Shown here one piece after another: positions 15,570 through 29,052 of a stretch of 64,000 nucleotides of DNA. Source of the DNA: Prevotella sp. UBA4268 (lineage in GTDB: Bacteria; Bacteroidota; Bacteroidia; Bacteroidales; Bacteroidaceae); NCBI GenBank assembly GCA_002395135.1, contig DGWC01000009.1, forward strand, positions 1-64,000, written 5' to 3'. The position numbers and the translations under genes are program-made. Within the stretch, counting starts at the first letter, position 1. Each line of letters opens with the position of its first letter. Under the pieces are notes generated by a model. That model saw only the letters and a list, made by a program, of their open reading frames with translations. It was not told the origin of the DNA and ran no database searches.

Positions 15570-18149
15570 TTAGTCGATGGAAACGGTGAGCGCCTTCAGG
15601 TCTTTGTCCTGAGAACTGCTGCCGTAGAGTATCTGATAGGTGCCGGGCTTAGTGTGCACGGTGTTCGTTTCATTGTCGAAGAATTCAAAACTCTTTTTGT
15701 TGAGTTTCATTTCCACGGGCATAGTCTGCCCTGGCGCAATCTCAATGCGTTGGAAGGCGCGAAGCGTTTTCAGGGGTGCTTCGGGGTCGCCGGTGTTGCG
15801 GATATAGAGTTGCACGGTTTCTGTGCCGCGGCGACTGCCGCAATTGGTGACGGGTATGGTGAGAGTGCAGTCGCCGTTGGCACCGCTGATGGAGGCTTCG
15901 CCGATTTCAAAGGACGTGTAACTCAAACCATATCCGAAGGCGAAGAGAGGGTCGTTGAAATACCTGTAGGTACGTCCTTTCATGGAGTAGTCTTCATAAT
16001 CGGGCAACTGACTGGTCGATTTATAGAAGGTGACGGGCAGTTTGCCACCGGGATTATAGTCGCCAAAGAGCACATCGGCTACAGCGGTTCCGCCTTCCTG
16101 GCCGGCATACCATGCCTGCACGATGGCATCACAACTCTCGGTCTCGGGCAACAGGGCGATGGCAGAACCAGAGCAGTTGACGAAGATGACCGTCTTTCCT
16201 GCGTCTTTCAGCGCACGGAGGAAATCGCGTTGCACCTTGGGCAGTTCAATATGGGTGCGGTCGCCGCCCTTGAAGCCATCGATGCTCACGGGCATTTCCT
16301 CTCCCTCCAAGGCTGGTGAGATGCCGCCAACAAAGATTACTTTGTCGATGCCCTTCAACTGAGCAATGGTCTTCTGATAGTCGATGGGGAGTTCTTTGGC
16401 CACGTTGATTTTCAAGTTGGCACCCCAAGTCTTGACGTACTGGAAACGAACTTCAATGGCGTATGGCTTTCCTTCTACGGCTTGTATGGCGGTGCGCACG
16501 GGAGTGGTGCGCCATGTGTGTCTTACAAACTGTCGCACCCCGTTTATGTATAGTTCGAAATGACCGCATCCCTCCACGTTGACTACATATTCGCCCGATT
16601 CTTCAGGAGTGAACACGGTTTCGTATTTTGCAGAGAAATCCTCAATTTCCACGCCAGGGGCAAAATTGTGCATGCCAGCCGTTGTCACGGCGAGTGGAGC
16701 GGTGTATTGGTGTGTGGTGACGGGCTTGCCCTTCATCTCGGTGTTGTTCCAGAATGTACCCTTCATTCCTTTCTTGCCGTTGTAGGCACATTGCGATCCA
16801 AGCAGGCAGTCCATCACCATGTTGTAAGTGAGGTCGCAACTTGGCAGCGCGATGAGTTTTTCCTGTTTTGCCTTGATGCCGTCGAGGATGGTGACGGTGT
16901 GGTTGGGAACGCCGTTGTAGTTGCCCCACATCATGGGTTTATCGTCGGCGTTGGGACCAATCACAGCCATGCGTTCCTTGTTCTTCTGCAGAGGAAGAAC
17001 ATTGTTCTTGTTCTGAAGAAGAACGATGGTCTGGCGCGCCATGTCGAGCGATATTTTTGCATGCTCTTTCGACGACATGGCGGAGTAGGGGATTTTAGAC
17101 CATTCCACCAATGAGGGGTCGTCCATCTCACCAAGGTCGAAACGCCCTTCAAGAAGGCGCACCACGTGCTTGTCAATCTCGGCCTCGGTGAGCAACCCTT
17201 TCTTCACTGCTTCAGGGATGCTCTTATAGGCATATCCATAACCACATTCCACATCGGTGCCGGCTAGCACGGCCTTGGCCGAGGCGGTAACGGGCGAGGA
17301 TGAACTCTTGTGGGATGAATAAAAGTCGCTGACAGCACCGCAGTCGCTAACCACAAGATACTGAAATCCCCATTCGTCGCGGAGAATTGTTTGCAGCAGA
17401 CGGGTGGAGCCGCAGCATGGGTCATCGTCAAGTCGTTGGTAGGCGCACATCACCTCGCGCACCTTGGCATCCTCTACCAGTGCCTTGAAGGCAGGCATGT
17501 AAGTCTCCCAAAGGTCGCGCGGAGAAATGTCTGTCAGGTTGGCCGTGTGGCGAGTATATTCCGGACCACTGTGCACGGCATAGTGTTTGGCGCAAGCCCA
17601 TAATTTGCGGTATTTTGCCTCTTCCGGTCCCTGGAGACCACGCACCACCTGCGTGGCCATGACAGATGTGAGATAGGGATCTTCGCCATAAGTCTCTTGT
17701 CCGCGTCCCCAGCGCGGATCACGGAAGATGTTGACATTGGGAGTCCAAACAGACAGACTGTGGAATTTTTCATCTTCTCCCGATCCGCGATACATTCGCT
17801 CGTTGTATTGGGCGCGGAACTCGGTGCTTGCTGCATCAAACACCTTATATACTAATCCTGGGTTCCATGACGCAGCCATGGCAATGGGTTCCGGGAATAC
17901 AGTGACATTGCCCATGTTGGCAGCACCGTGCAGGGCTTCGCTCCACCAGAAGAATTTCTTGATGCCGAGCCGAGGTATGGCGGGACTCTCGTCCTGCATC
18001 AGCATGGCCTTCTCTTCCAACGTAAGCCGTGAGCATAAGTCAATGGCTCGTTGCCGGGCTGGCAGATTGGAGTCCTGATAAGGATATGTCTGCGCTGTTG
18101 ATGTCAGGCTGCAAAACACCAAAGCAAACGAAACAAGAACGTATTTCAT
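15570..18149 (-). CDS. xyl3A: GH3 beta-xylosidase with PA14-like insert
   Basis: 859 residues with a signal peptide. The N-terminal (alpha/beta)8 domain has the nucleophile Asp269 in LVVSDCGAVSDFY, plus the WWSEALHG and KHYAVHSGPE motifs shared with GH3 beta-xylosidases. A PA14-like module is inserted in the second domain (about 455-590, KGTFWNNTEMKGKP through HFELYINGVRQF). A fibronectin III-like end follows (YGLSYTSFEIGEASI...). It cleaves xylo-oligosaccharides to xylose, probably in the periplasm. P. ruminicola 23 has a characterised xyl3A beside xyn10D-fae1A; the same pairing here supports the name, which rests on architecture and context. Confidence 0.9.
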   Translation of the reverse strand: MKYVLVSFALVFCSLTSTAQTYPYQDSNLPARQRAIDLCSRLTLEEKAMLMQDESPAIPRLGIKKFFWWSEALHGAANMGNVTVFPEPIAMAASWNPGLVYKVFDAASTEFRAQYNERMYRGSGEDEKFHSLSVWTPNVNIFRDPRWGRGQETYGEDPYLTSVMATQVVRGLQGPEEAKYRKLWACAKHYAVHSGPEYTRHTANLTDISPRDLWETYMPAFKALVEDAKVREVMCAYQRLDDDPCCGSTRLLQTILRDEWGFQYLVVSDCGAVSDFYSSHKSSSSPVTASAKAVLAGTDVECGYGYAYKSIPEAVKKGLLTEAEIDKHVVRLLEGRFDLGEMDDPSLVEWSKIPYSAMSSKEHAKISLDMARQTIVLLQNKNNVLPLQKNKERMAVIGPNADDKPMMWGNYNGVPNHTVTILDGIKAKQEKLIALPSCDLTYNMVMDCLLGSQCAYNGKKGMKGTFWNNTEMKGKPVTTHQYTAPLAVTTAGMHNFAPGVEIEDFSAKYETVFTPEESGEYVVNVEGCGHFELYINGVRQFVRHTWRTTPVRTAIQAVEGKPYAIEVRFQYVKTWGANLKINVAKELPIDYQKTIAQLKGIDKVIFVGGISPALEGEEMPVSIDGFKGGDRTHIELPKVQRDFLRALKDAGKTVIFVNCSGSAIALLPETESCDAIVQAWYAGQEGGTAVADVLFGDYNPGGKLPVTFYKSTSQLPDYEDYSMKGRTYRYFNDPLFAFGYGLSYTSFEIGEASISGANGDCTLTIPVTNCGSRRGTETVQLYIRNTGDPEAPLKTLRAFQRIEIAPGQTMPVEMKLNKKSFEFFDNETNTVHTKPGTYQILYGSSSQDKDLKALTVSID

Positions 18150-18161
18150 AACAGGATCATG

Positions 18162-22342
<4,181 letters not shown>

Positions 22343-22377
22343 TCAAAATAGTGTATAATTGTAGTTTTAACAGAATG

Positions 22378-22385
22378 CAAAATTA
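22378..22385 (-). promoter_or_regulatory. -7 promoter box for the CE6-CE1 / GH10-CE1 / GH3 / GH43 operon
   Basis: Minus strand reads TAATTTTG (TAnnTTTG), 41 bp upstream of the CE6-CE1 start. No good -33 TTTG is present, as expected of an activator-dependent promoter. Confidence 0.55.
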
Positions 22386-22415
22386 ATTGTTATGCCCTTA
22401 ATTGCCATTCCTTCA

Positions 22416-22442
22416 TGTTTCACATTCTTTTCGTCTTGTTCC
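22416..22442 (-). promoter_or_regulatory. Candidate HTCS operator, copy 4 (CE6-CE1 operon)
   Basis: On the plus strand TGTTTC (22416-22421) and TGTTCC (22437-22442) form a direct repeat with 21-bp pitch, with CTTTT in between. The near edge is exactly 30 bp from the -7 box, as in the three other copies. It overlaps the 3' end of the GH5 gene. The weakest of the four by sequence. Confidence 0.5.
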
Positions 22443-24177
22443 ATTTCACGATTTTCTTGCCATTGATTATATAAATTCCTGGCGAAAGGCAATCCATTTT
22501 GTCAGACATTCCCATTCTCACACCTTGTAAATTGTAAACGGGCTGCGCTTTCTCATTGCTCCATGGTTGTGAAAGCCCGGCAGGCTGCTCCCCGTCGTTG
22601 CTCAAAAATACATTCTTTATATAAATAGGTGAACCGCCCAGTGTCCAGAATCCTGCAATATAAATATGTGAGGGATCAATAGATTTGCCATTCTCATCTT
22701 TCATGTTATGCAAGTCAATGACGATGCGTGTGGATGAGCCGAAGTCATAAGCGGCAGGCTTTTCCCAATAGTTGTTCACGTCGAACAAGCGGAATGAAGC
22801 CCAGCGGCTTTGTTCCTTCTGCAACTCCACAACGAGATATTTCCATTCCGACAAGTCTGCTCCCATGGGATACTGCCATCCGCCAAATCCGTACTGCCCT
22901 GTGGTCAGTGCTCCAGTGGTTTCATCATAGTTGCCTTTTTCCCAGATGCTGGGATTGAACCATTCTTCCTTAAGCGAGAAGAGTGGTTCTTCTTCCTTTG
23001 TATAACCATATCCCTCGCTGTTGATAAGGTCTTTGTATTCTTGGGTGGAATAATATTGGTATTGCCGATAGCAAGGACGAGGGCATGCCTCGGGGTCGGT
23101 AAGAAAAGTGTTTCCGTCTTCCAGATTGTCGTCATACGATGCCAGCAGATTCCCGTCGGTGAATAGCAGCCAACTCACATTGCAGGTCTCGTCGGCAATA
23201 CGGATAAAGTTGGCACCGAATCCCTTGCTGCCAGCCACTCCGGTAGTGGCCTTCCCCCATGACGATTCGTATTTCTTGGGTGCCCAGTCCATTTCGGTCA
23301 CTACAATGGGTGCCTGCATGGCAATAGGCGTGATCATACTGTCCCATCCGCGCTTGAATTCCCGGTAGGAAACATCAACATCGTCTTCCACGCCACTGTT
23401 GTACCAGCCTGGATAGCAATGCACGGCATAGCCGATGTTGTCGCCTTTTATAGGATATTTCACGAAACCAGTATACTGCTGCTGCCATCCCAGTCCGGGA
23501 ATCAACAGAATGTTGTTGCAATGGCCGCGTATGGTGTCAACGATGGCCTGCATGTACTCGGTCATTTCCTTGTCACCAGCAGGCGATCCGTCTGCATTTA
23601 CTATTCTCACGGGTTCATTTGCCAATTCAAACATCACCGCCCCGTTGTCTTTCAGTTTCGGATGCTGTGCCACGTGGTTCCACACTTTCAGCAGATAATG
23701 GTGGTAGTTGTCATCTAAGCAGATATTTTCCGGGCAGACACCTGGCGGACGCATCACCACATACAGTCCTTTGCTGACAGCATACTCTGCCATCGGGACG
23801 AATAGCTCATCAAGATACTTCTTGAAACGTTCAAAGTCAAAAGCATGGATATCGTTCTCTCCAGTTGTCGATACCCCTGGCGTATTGCTCCAGTAAGGGT
23901 CCATGTGCTGACGTACAAAAGTCATTTTCCATCCTGCATTCAGGATTCTGTCGATAATACCTTTGTTATATTTCAGACAGGCATTCACGTCATAATTATT
24001 CCATTTTGTACCACGCTCATTAAACCAGGGACTGTAAGTCTGGGCAAAGCCGTGAAGGATGACTGTTTCTCCTGCATCATTCTTGAAATATGGACCTTCC
24101 ACATGTAAAGGAGCCAGTTGGGCTCTGATGGGCGTCAAGGTCATTAAGACAAAAAGAGCCAATGCTATTCTTTTCAT
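22420..24177 (-). CDS. GH5 family secreted glycoside hydrolase (putative endo-xylanase or related)
   Basis: 585 residues with a signal peptide (MKRIALALFVLMTLTPIRA). GH5 (alpha/beta)8 barrel about 22-375 with acid/base Glu188 in FELANEPV and nucleophile Glu295 in IVVTEMDW. A beta-rich C-terminal domain (about 430-545) resembles a carbohydrate-binding module. The protein ends in a Prevotella-type tail: PVYNLQGVR, then LSPGIYIINGKKIVKW. GH5 covers many specificities; in Bacteroidota xylan loci, GH5 members (for example subfamily 21) are xylanases, but the subfamily was not determined here. It follows GH97 by 44 bp, probably in the same transcript. Confidence 0.8.
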   Translation of the reverse strand: MKRIALALFVLMTLTPIRAQLAPLHVEGPYFKNDAGETVILHGFAQTYSPWFNERGTKWNNYDVNACLKYNKGIIDRILNAGWKMTFVRQHMDPYWSNTPGVSTTGENDIHAFDFERFKKYLDELFVPMAEYAVSKGLYVVMRPPGVCPENICLDDNYHHYLLKVWNHVAQHPKLKDNGAVMFELANEPVRIVNADGSPAGDKEMTEYMQAIVDTIRGHCNNILLIPGLGWQQQYTGFVKYPIKGDNIGYAVHCYPGWYNSGVEDDVDVSYREFKRGWDSMITPIAMQAPIVVTEMDWAPKKYESSWGKATTGVAGSKGFGANFIRIADETCNVSWLLFTDGNLLASYDDNLEDGNTFLTDPEACPRPCYRQYQYYSTQEYKDLINSEGYGYTKEEEPLFSLKEEWFNPSIWEKGNYDETTGALTTGQYGFGGWQYPMGADLSEWKYLVVELQKEQSRWASFRLFDVNNYWEKPAAYDFGSSTRIVIDLHNMKDENGKSIDPSHIYIAGFWTLGGSPIYIKNVFLSNDGEQPAGLSQPWSNEKAQPVYNLQGVRMGMSDKMDCLSPGIYIINGKKIVKWNKTKRM

Positions 24178-24221
24178 ATTCCTTTTTTTATGATAGTTGT
24201 CTTTTTACCGTTGTTGAAAAA

Positions 24222-26168
24222 CTAATTCACAATTACGATGCCGCCATTGCAGGGAATCGTGATGGTCATCTGCTGTTTCTTATTCATCTTGATTGTTTTT
24301 ACCCTGCCGTTCAGTTGGGCATCATCGCTATACACCTGTACACTTGTGCCTGCGGCATACATCGGGAGCGTTACCACCTTTTTCAGTGGCTGAGGCTCGG
24401 CATTGACTCCCGTCACAAACCATTGGTTGCCATGGCGACGTGCAAGGATGATATATTTGCCTGGGTAGCCGTCAATCAACTTCACTTCGTCCCACGTGGT
24501 GGGCACCTCTTTCATAAAGTTGACAGCCCAAAGGGGCGCATCCGTGAGGTTGTTGGGAGCCAGGGCAAAATGTTGCACAGCACTCTGGAAAAGCACGGAT
24601 GTGGCCAAGGCATATACGTCAGAAGTCTTTCTCACTGTTCCATGCTGGTTGTCGGAGCCGTAATACTTGTTCAGGGCAGAACCTCCAAAGTCCATCGATC
24701 CAACGGTGTTGCGCACAAAGGGGTGGATGCAGGCATTGTGTGCTTCAGCATCGCATGCGCCTTGTCCGAAGTGGAGGTTCTCTGAGGCCAGCACGGCTTC
24801 TGATGACACGTAGTTGGGATACATCCGTTCCCAGCCTCGCGGCAATGTGCAGCCGTGGAAGATGCACAGCAGTCCGTAATCGTTGGCATCGCTGAGAATG
24901 TCCTCGTAAAGTTGCATCATGGGTTGCTTGTCTCCGCCGAAGAAATCAACCTTGATGCCGCGAATGCCGTTGTCTCTCAGCCACTTCATCTCTTCACGGC
25001 GAATGCGTGAGTTGTTCATTTTCCCGATGGGAGTCTGAGGCGCGTCGTTCCACGAACCGTTGCTGTTGTACCACAGAAAGAGGCTCACGTTTTTCTGCTT
25101 TCCATAGTGTGCCAGTTGTGCTATTTTTTCATAGCCTATTTGCTGGTCCCAGAAAGCATCTACGAGCACGGACTGATAGCCCATTGCGGCAGAGAAGTCT
25201 ATGTATCGTTTCTGCTCTTCAAAATTACAACTGGAATCCATGCCGATAATCCAACTCCACGAGCCTTTTCCGTAAAGATATTCCTGCGAAGCCTTATATT
25301 TGGGTTGTACCAGGTCGAAGGCAACGGTGGTTTCCGCGATGTTGGCCAGCGGGCCAACGGTAATGGTGCGCCAGGGTGTCTCTGAAGGCAGTGGCATGGC
25401 GGCAGTAATGCTTCCCGATCCGTTCAATTCGCCTTCTTGGGGGAATCCGATGCGATAGGTTCCACCGGCTACGTTCAGCAGTCTGCATCCCACATAGTTG
25501 CCGTCTGTGCCCGTCTCGCTAATCAGTATCCAGTGGCTGCTTGTGCTCTCCTCGTTGCCTTTCACCTTGAACAGGCAAGGGAATGTGTAGCCTTCGCCCC
25601 ATCCGTTCCTGCCAACAGGTTCGTCGCAGGAATAAGGCGTCTCATAACTGGGCGATGTCCTTGCAAAACCGTTCATAGGTTTTGCCTGCGGGCAGAGAAA
25701 CGAGGTGGTTCCTCCTGGCAGGCAGAACAGACTGGCTTCTTCTTTCACCACACATACTCGCGTGTCTTTTTGCGGAAACAGCCTATAGCGGAAGGCTACG
25801 TCGCGGTTGCTGATGCGAAAGACAATATCCATCACATGCCTGCTGTCTTTTTCATACTTCGCTACAACCTCCGTGGCTTCATAATCCATATGGCTTTGCT
25901 TGATGTTGCACAGTTCATAGGATTCTTTCACTGGGTGCTGTTCAGTTCCGTTGAGCGTGAGCCCTTGGCTGAAGTCACCGATATTGGTCAATAGCCCTAA
26001 TTCTGATGATTTGATCACCTCAAACCCGTCATAGCAGACCTGATAGCAGGGCTTTCCCTGGTTCATTCCTAATGTCAGCGTGATGCGTCCGTCCAGACTC
26101 TTGTGGGTACTGGCAATGACCGAGCAGGCCACCAACCACAATATTGTCGACCATAGAAAACGTTTCAT
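24222..26168 (-). CDS. GH97 retaining-type glycosidase (probable alpha-galactosidase)
   Basis: 648 residues with a signal peptide. The N-terminal beta-super-sandwich (about 22-280) is followed by the catalytic barrel containing GYQSVLVDAFWD and GIKVDFFGGDKQ, where Asp408 fits the nucleophile position of retaining GH97 enzymes (Bacteroides BT1871 type); inverting SusB-type enzymes use Glu bases instead. A C-terminal beta domain ends TITIPCNGGIVIVN. The likely role is removal of alpha-galactosyl side groups, which occur on some complex xylans; another alpha-sugar is possible. First gene of a GH97-GH5 unit with its own promoter and an operator-like repeat. Confidence 0.88.
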   Translation of the reverse strand: MKRFLWSTILWLVACSVIASTHKSLDGRITLTLGMNQGKPCYQVCYDGFEVIKSSELGLLTNIGDFSQGLTLNGTEQHPVKESYELCNIKQSHMDYEATEVVAKYEKDSRHVMDIVFRISNRDVAFRYRLFPQKDTRVCVVKEEASLFCLPGGTTSFLCPQAKPMNGFARTSPSYETPYSCDEPVGRNGWGEGYTFPCLFKVKGNEESTSSHWILISETGTDGNYVGCRLLNVAGGTYRIGFPQEGELNGSGSITAAMPLPSETPWRTITVGPLANIAETTVAFDLVQPKYKASQEYLYGKGSWSWIIGMDSSCNFEEQKRYIDFSAAMGYQSVLVDAFWDQQIGYEKIAQLAHYGKQKNVSLFLWYNSNGSWNDAPQTPIGKMNNSRIRREEMKWLRDNGIRGIKVDFFGGDKQPMMQLYEDILSDANDYGLLCIFHGCTLPRGWERMYPNYVSSEAVLASENLHFGQGACDAEAHNACIHPFVRNTVGSMDFGGSALNKYYGSDNQHGTVRKTSDVYALATSVLFQSAVQHFALAPNNLTDAPLWAVNFMKEVPTTWDEVKLIDGYPGKYIILARRHGNQWFVTGVNAEPQPLKKVVTLPMYAAGTSVQVYSDDAQLNGRVKTIKMNKKQQMTITIPCNGGIVIVN

Positions 26169-26196
26169 ATTATTCTACATATTTGATTAATTGGTG

Positions 26197-26204
26197 CAAA
26201 GTTA
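26197..26204 (-). promoter_or_regulatory. -7 promoter box for GH97-GH5
   Basis: Minus strand reads TAACTTTG within ATAACTTTGCACCA, a 14-base string identical to the xusA promoter core at 47902. Start codon 28 bp downstream. Confidence 0.65.
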
Positions 26205-26234
26205 TCCTTTTTCGCTTATTTGCACTTTGCCGTA

Positions 26235-26261
26235 TGTATCAGATACGTTTACCATTGTACC
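26235..26261 (-). promoter_or_regulatory. Candidate HTCS operator, copy 1 (GH97-GH5)
   Basis: On the plus strand TGTATC (26235-26240) and TGTACC (26256-26261) form a direct repeat with 21-bp pitch, with ACGTTTA between them. The near edge lies 30 bp from the -7 box. It matches copy 2 at 20 of 25 aligned positions without gaps. Confidence 0.65.
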
Positions 26262-26312
26262 CGACGGGAATTGTTGTGGACAATTAGAGCCTGCTCTTTG
26301 AACTGGAAAGAA

Positions 26313-27212
26313 CTATTTTGCAAGGGCGTTCTTTTCCACAGTCCACCCTTTGCGCTTAGCCAGACGGCATTTCTTGCCAGTGAACATTTTGGCAGCACGG
26401 CGGTTGCCTTTCAGTTGCCAGTCGAGCCATGCCAAAGCGGCAACGGTGAATTCTCCGCCGTGCGGTTCGCGGTAGGTGCCGCCGTGTCCCACAGGATAGT
26501 TAGCGGCATAGGCGGCCACGTGGTTGATTCGGTGGAAGTCGTCCATGCCATTGTTATAGGCAATGTCTGTTTCTCCGCCAAGAATGTAGATGACGGGCGT
26601 GTGGATATCATTCAGTTTTGACTTGGGCGGCATGGGCATTCCGCCCACAGCCGTTGCCGCGTTTTGTTCGTTGAACAGTCCGCTGTTGCAAATCATCAGT
26701 AGTGCAATGCGTGGGTCGGCACAGTTGAAGAGTGACTGCAGGCCTCCGCACGACATGCCGGCCACGCAGATGCGTTTGGTGTCAATCTTTTGGTAGTATG
26801 GAGAGGTAGGCTCGTCGTTTTGGGCAAAGGCCCAGTCGATTGACTCTATTTGCTGGGCAGTGGTAGACATGGGACCCTGATACGGTTCCTCGTCCATGGG
26901 AATATAGCCAGTGGCCAGAACCAGGTAGCCGTGAGAGGCAATCTCGTTGAGAAACTTGTAGTGTTCCCATGGAGAGTCACAGCATGCTCCGTTGCCCCAT
27001 ACAAGCACTGGTAGTTGCTTTTTCCGGTTGAAAGCCGACAAGTCTTGGGGAACAAAAATGGTGTGTGCCTGTAGCCCTGTCTCTTCCTTCATCACGGCTT
27101 TATACGGGCCGTTACCACCATTTTCAACGATACGTTGTTTTATTTGCTTGCTTTGTGCCGTTGCTGTCAGAGCGAGCCACAGCATGCCGGCTAATAATAG
27201 AGTCTTTTTCAT
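26313..27212 (-). CDS. Secreted alpha/beta hydrolase, putative esterase
   Basis: 299 residues with a signal peptide (MKKTLLLAGMLWLALTATAQ). Alpha/beta hydrolase fold with a strand-oxyanion region LPVLVWGNGACCDSP (about 67-81), nucleophile Ser154 in VAGMSCGG and GGETDIAYNN, where the acid Asp would lie. The His is probably in GHGGTYREPHGGEF. Relatives are annotated as dienelactone-hydrolase or chlorophyllase-like proteins. In this setting an acetyl- or glucuronoyl-ester hydrolase acting on xylan is plausible, but no CE family can be assigned by eye. Translated 8 bp after the GH43 gene upstream, so co-transcribed with it. Confidence 0.7.
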   Translation of the reverse strand: MKKTLLLAGMLWLALTATAQSKQIKQRIVENGGNGPYKAVMKEETGLQAHTIFVPQDLSAFNRKKQLPVLVWGNGACCDSPWEHYKFLNEIASHGYLVLATGYIPMDEEPYQGPMSTTAQQIESIDWAFAQNDEPTSPYYQKIDTKRICVAGMSCGGLQSLFNCADPRIALLMICNSGLFNEQNAATAVGGMPMPPKSKLNDIHTPVIYILGGETDIAYNNGMDDFHRINHVAAYAANYPVGHGGTYREPHGGEFTVAALAWLDWQLKGNRRAAKMFTGKKCRLAKRKGWTVEKNALAK

Positions 27213-27220
27213 TTTTGCTT

Positions 27221-28840
27221 TTATTTCGTGGATTTGGAGTATTCGAAAGAGTCAATGTCGACATATCCGCCTGTCTTTTTCGTGGCATAGCAGAAAATGC
27301 CGAACTTGGTTCCCATGAAAAAGCGCTGCCAGTCAAAGCGCATGCGATAGTCGGCAGTACCTATTTTTGTCCATTGCTGTCCGTCCATGCTATAGAAGAA
27401 ATTAGCGGCATCGCGCCCGTTTTGGTTTTCGGGGCGGAAGTCGGCATCGATGCGCAGCCACACCTTGCCGCCTTTCAGTTCGATGCTTTCTATGGTTTTC
27501 TCTTCTGCCCGTGTCACCTCCTTGTCGCGTTCAGATAGTTCAACGTTCATCTCTGCCATCTCAAGCACCCATCGCCGTCCGCGCTTTTTCACGACAAGAG
27601 CCCCTGTGTCGCTGTTAAAGGCAGCCAGTCCGGCGCAGTCGCCGTCTTTCATTTTTGATATATCCATAGCGATGCTGCCGCTGCACTGCGGCCCCTCCAT
27701 GCGCTGCGTCAGCGTGTTGGGGGCAAGATAAAGGTTCGGAACAATGCGACTGGTTCTCAGTCGTAGGTGGCCGGCACGTTCACGCAGCGACCAGTTTTCG
27801 TTCACTGGGTTGTGGTTCCATTGCCAGTGCAGTCCCAGTTCCGGGGAGGAGAAGTCGTCGCCCTTCACGATGTTTGCGGCTGGCTGGCTGCTTGTCACTG
27901 GGCGCACCGTGGCGGGAACCTTCCCGTTTTCATCGCCCAGCATGGGCCATCCGTCTATCCATCGGCAGGGCATCACGGTGAGTACGCGTCCCACGCCGCC
28001 GCGGTCTTGGAAGATAATGCCATACCAGTCGCCGTAAGGCGTGTCCACGATGGTGCCTTGTGCTTCATAAGAGAATCCACCGAACTCGCTTTCAAGGATC
28101 ACCTGCTTTTCATAGGGACCGTGAATATCGTCTGCCCTGTAGCATACTTCGCGGCGGTGGCGCCCCGGAGCATACGTGTGGGAAATCATGAGCAGATAGT
28201 ATTTGCCGTTGTGCTTAATCATGCGGCTGCCTTCCAGCAGTCCCTGTTCGTCGGCCTCGCGCTGGAAAATTTGCTGGTGGGTACCCTCGATTACATCCGA
28301 GAGGTCGGGCTTCAGTTCCATCAGTTCGCCGGTTCCATAGACAACATACACGCGTCCGTCGTCATCGAAAAACAAAGAGCAGTCGTGGAAATGTCTCATC
28401 CGAGAGACTATTGTCCACGGTCCTTCTGCCTTCTGTGAGGTGAAAATATAGGTGTCGCCCATGGCTCCCCGCTCATTGGGGGCAAGCAGGGCATAGAACT
28501 GTCCGTTGTGATATTTCAGCGATGTGGCCCATTGGCCGCGCCCGTAGGCCGTTCCCTGCTGCAGGTCGTATTTAGGGGAGTCTGTCAGCCGGTCGAAGAG
28601 ATAGCCCACTGTTTCCCAGTTCTTCAAGTCTTTTGATGCCATAATCGGGCCGCCCGGCATCAGGTGCATCGTTGTGGAAACCATATAGTAGGTATCGCCT
28701 ACGCGGATAACGTCAGGGTCGGGCACATCCGCCCATATCATGGGATTCTCGATGGGTGACGTGCGCATGGTTTGATAGTCATTGGTCTGGGCTCCTGCTG
28801 TCAGGCACGCCATGGCGCATGCAAACAATATTCTTCTCAT
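27221..28840 (-). CDS. GH43 glycosidase with C-terminal DUF1349-like sandwich
   Basis: 539 residues with a signal peptide. GH43 propeller about 30-320: general base Asp41 in DVPDPDVIRVGDTYYM, pKa modulator Asp153 in HDCSLFFDDDG and general acid Glu203 in LLEGSRMIK. A concanavalin-like beta-sandwich domain (about 335-535) follows, ending GGYVDIDSFEYSK. The GQWATSLKYHNGQFYAL segment is typical of the branch containing arabinofuranosidases and xylosidases that act on arabinoxylan. Clearly distinct in sequence from the GH43 at 13875, so probably of different specificity. First gene of a two-gene unit, divergent from the plus-strand GH43 pair. Confidence 0.85.
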   Translation of the reverse strand: MRRILFACAMACLTAGAQTNDYQTMRTSPIENPMIWADVPDPDVIRVGDTYYMVSTTMHLMPGGPIMASKDLKNWETVGYLFDRLTDSPKYDLQQGTAYGRGQWATSLKYHNGQFYALLAPNERGAMGDTYIFTSQKAEGPWTIVSRMRHFHDCSLFFDDDGRVYVVYGTGELMELKPDLSDVIEGTHQQIFQREADEQGLLEGSRMIKHNGKYYLLMISHTYAPGRHRREVCYRADDIHGPYEKQVILESEFGGFSYEAQGTIVDTPYGDWYGIIFQDRGGVGRVLTVMPCRWIDGWPMLGDENGKVPATVRPVTSSQPAANIVKGDDFSSPELGLHWQWNHNPVNENWSLRERAGHLRLRTSRIVPNLYLAPNTLTQRMEGPQCSGSIAMDISKMKDGDCAGLAAFNSDTGALVVKKRGRRWVLEMAEMNVELSERDKEVTRAEEKTIESIELKGGKVWLRIDADFRPENQNGRDAANFFYSMDGQQWTKIGTADYRMRFDWQRFFMGTKFGIFCYATKKTGGYVDIDSFEYSKSTK

Positions 28841-28890
28841 ATCTTTATTGGTGATTGTTGTTTAAACTTGCACTTTGTGCTTTTTTGCAG

Positions 28891-28898
28891 CAAAATTA
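28891..28898 (-). promoter_or_regulatory. -7 promoter box for GH43 - alpha/beta hydrolase
   Basis: Minus strand reads TAATTTTG (TAnnTTTG), 50 bp upstream of the GH43 start. Confidence 0.6.
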
Positions 28899-28928
28899 CA
28901 ACAAATTATGAAGAAAACGCCACAGACG

Positions 28929-28955
28929 TGTATCAGATTCTTTTTACAATGTATC
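28929..28955. promoter_or_regulatory. Candidate HTCS operator, copy 2 (divergent GH43 promoters)
   Basis: A perfect direct repeat TGTATC-N15-TGTATC (28929-28934, 28950-28955; 21-bp pitch). It lies 30 bp from the minus-strand -7 box and 50 bp from the plus-strand -7 box, so it could serve both divergent transcripts. Confidence 0.65.
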
Positions 28956-29005
28956 TTTCGTACTCTTCATCCTTTCAGCCGCTTGGCTCATTGAATAATA
29001 ATTGC

Positions 29006-29013
29006 TAAATTTG
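29006..29013 (+). promoter_or_regulatory. -7 promoter box for the plus-strand GH43 pair
   Basis: TAAATTTG fits TAnnTTTG, with a TTG 20 bp upstream at 28983-28985. It lies so near the earliest ATGs (29026, 29035) that the ATG at 29053 is the more likely start. Confidence 0.55.
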
Positions 29014-29052
29014 CGCATTACCTTTATGAAAACAATGAATGATAATCATAGA

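Noticed and set aside
28951..28975. Separate operator for the plus-strand GH43 promoter at the expected 30-bp offset
   Set aside because: The reverse-strand sequence at that offset does not match the motif; the shared copy at 28929 is the only candidate.
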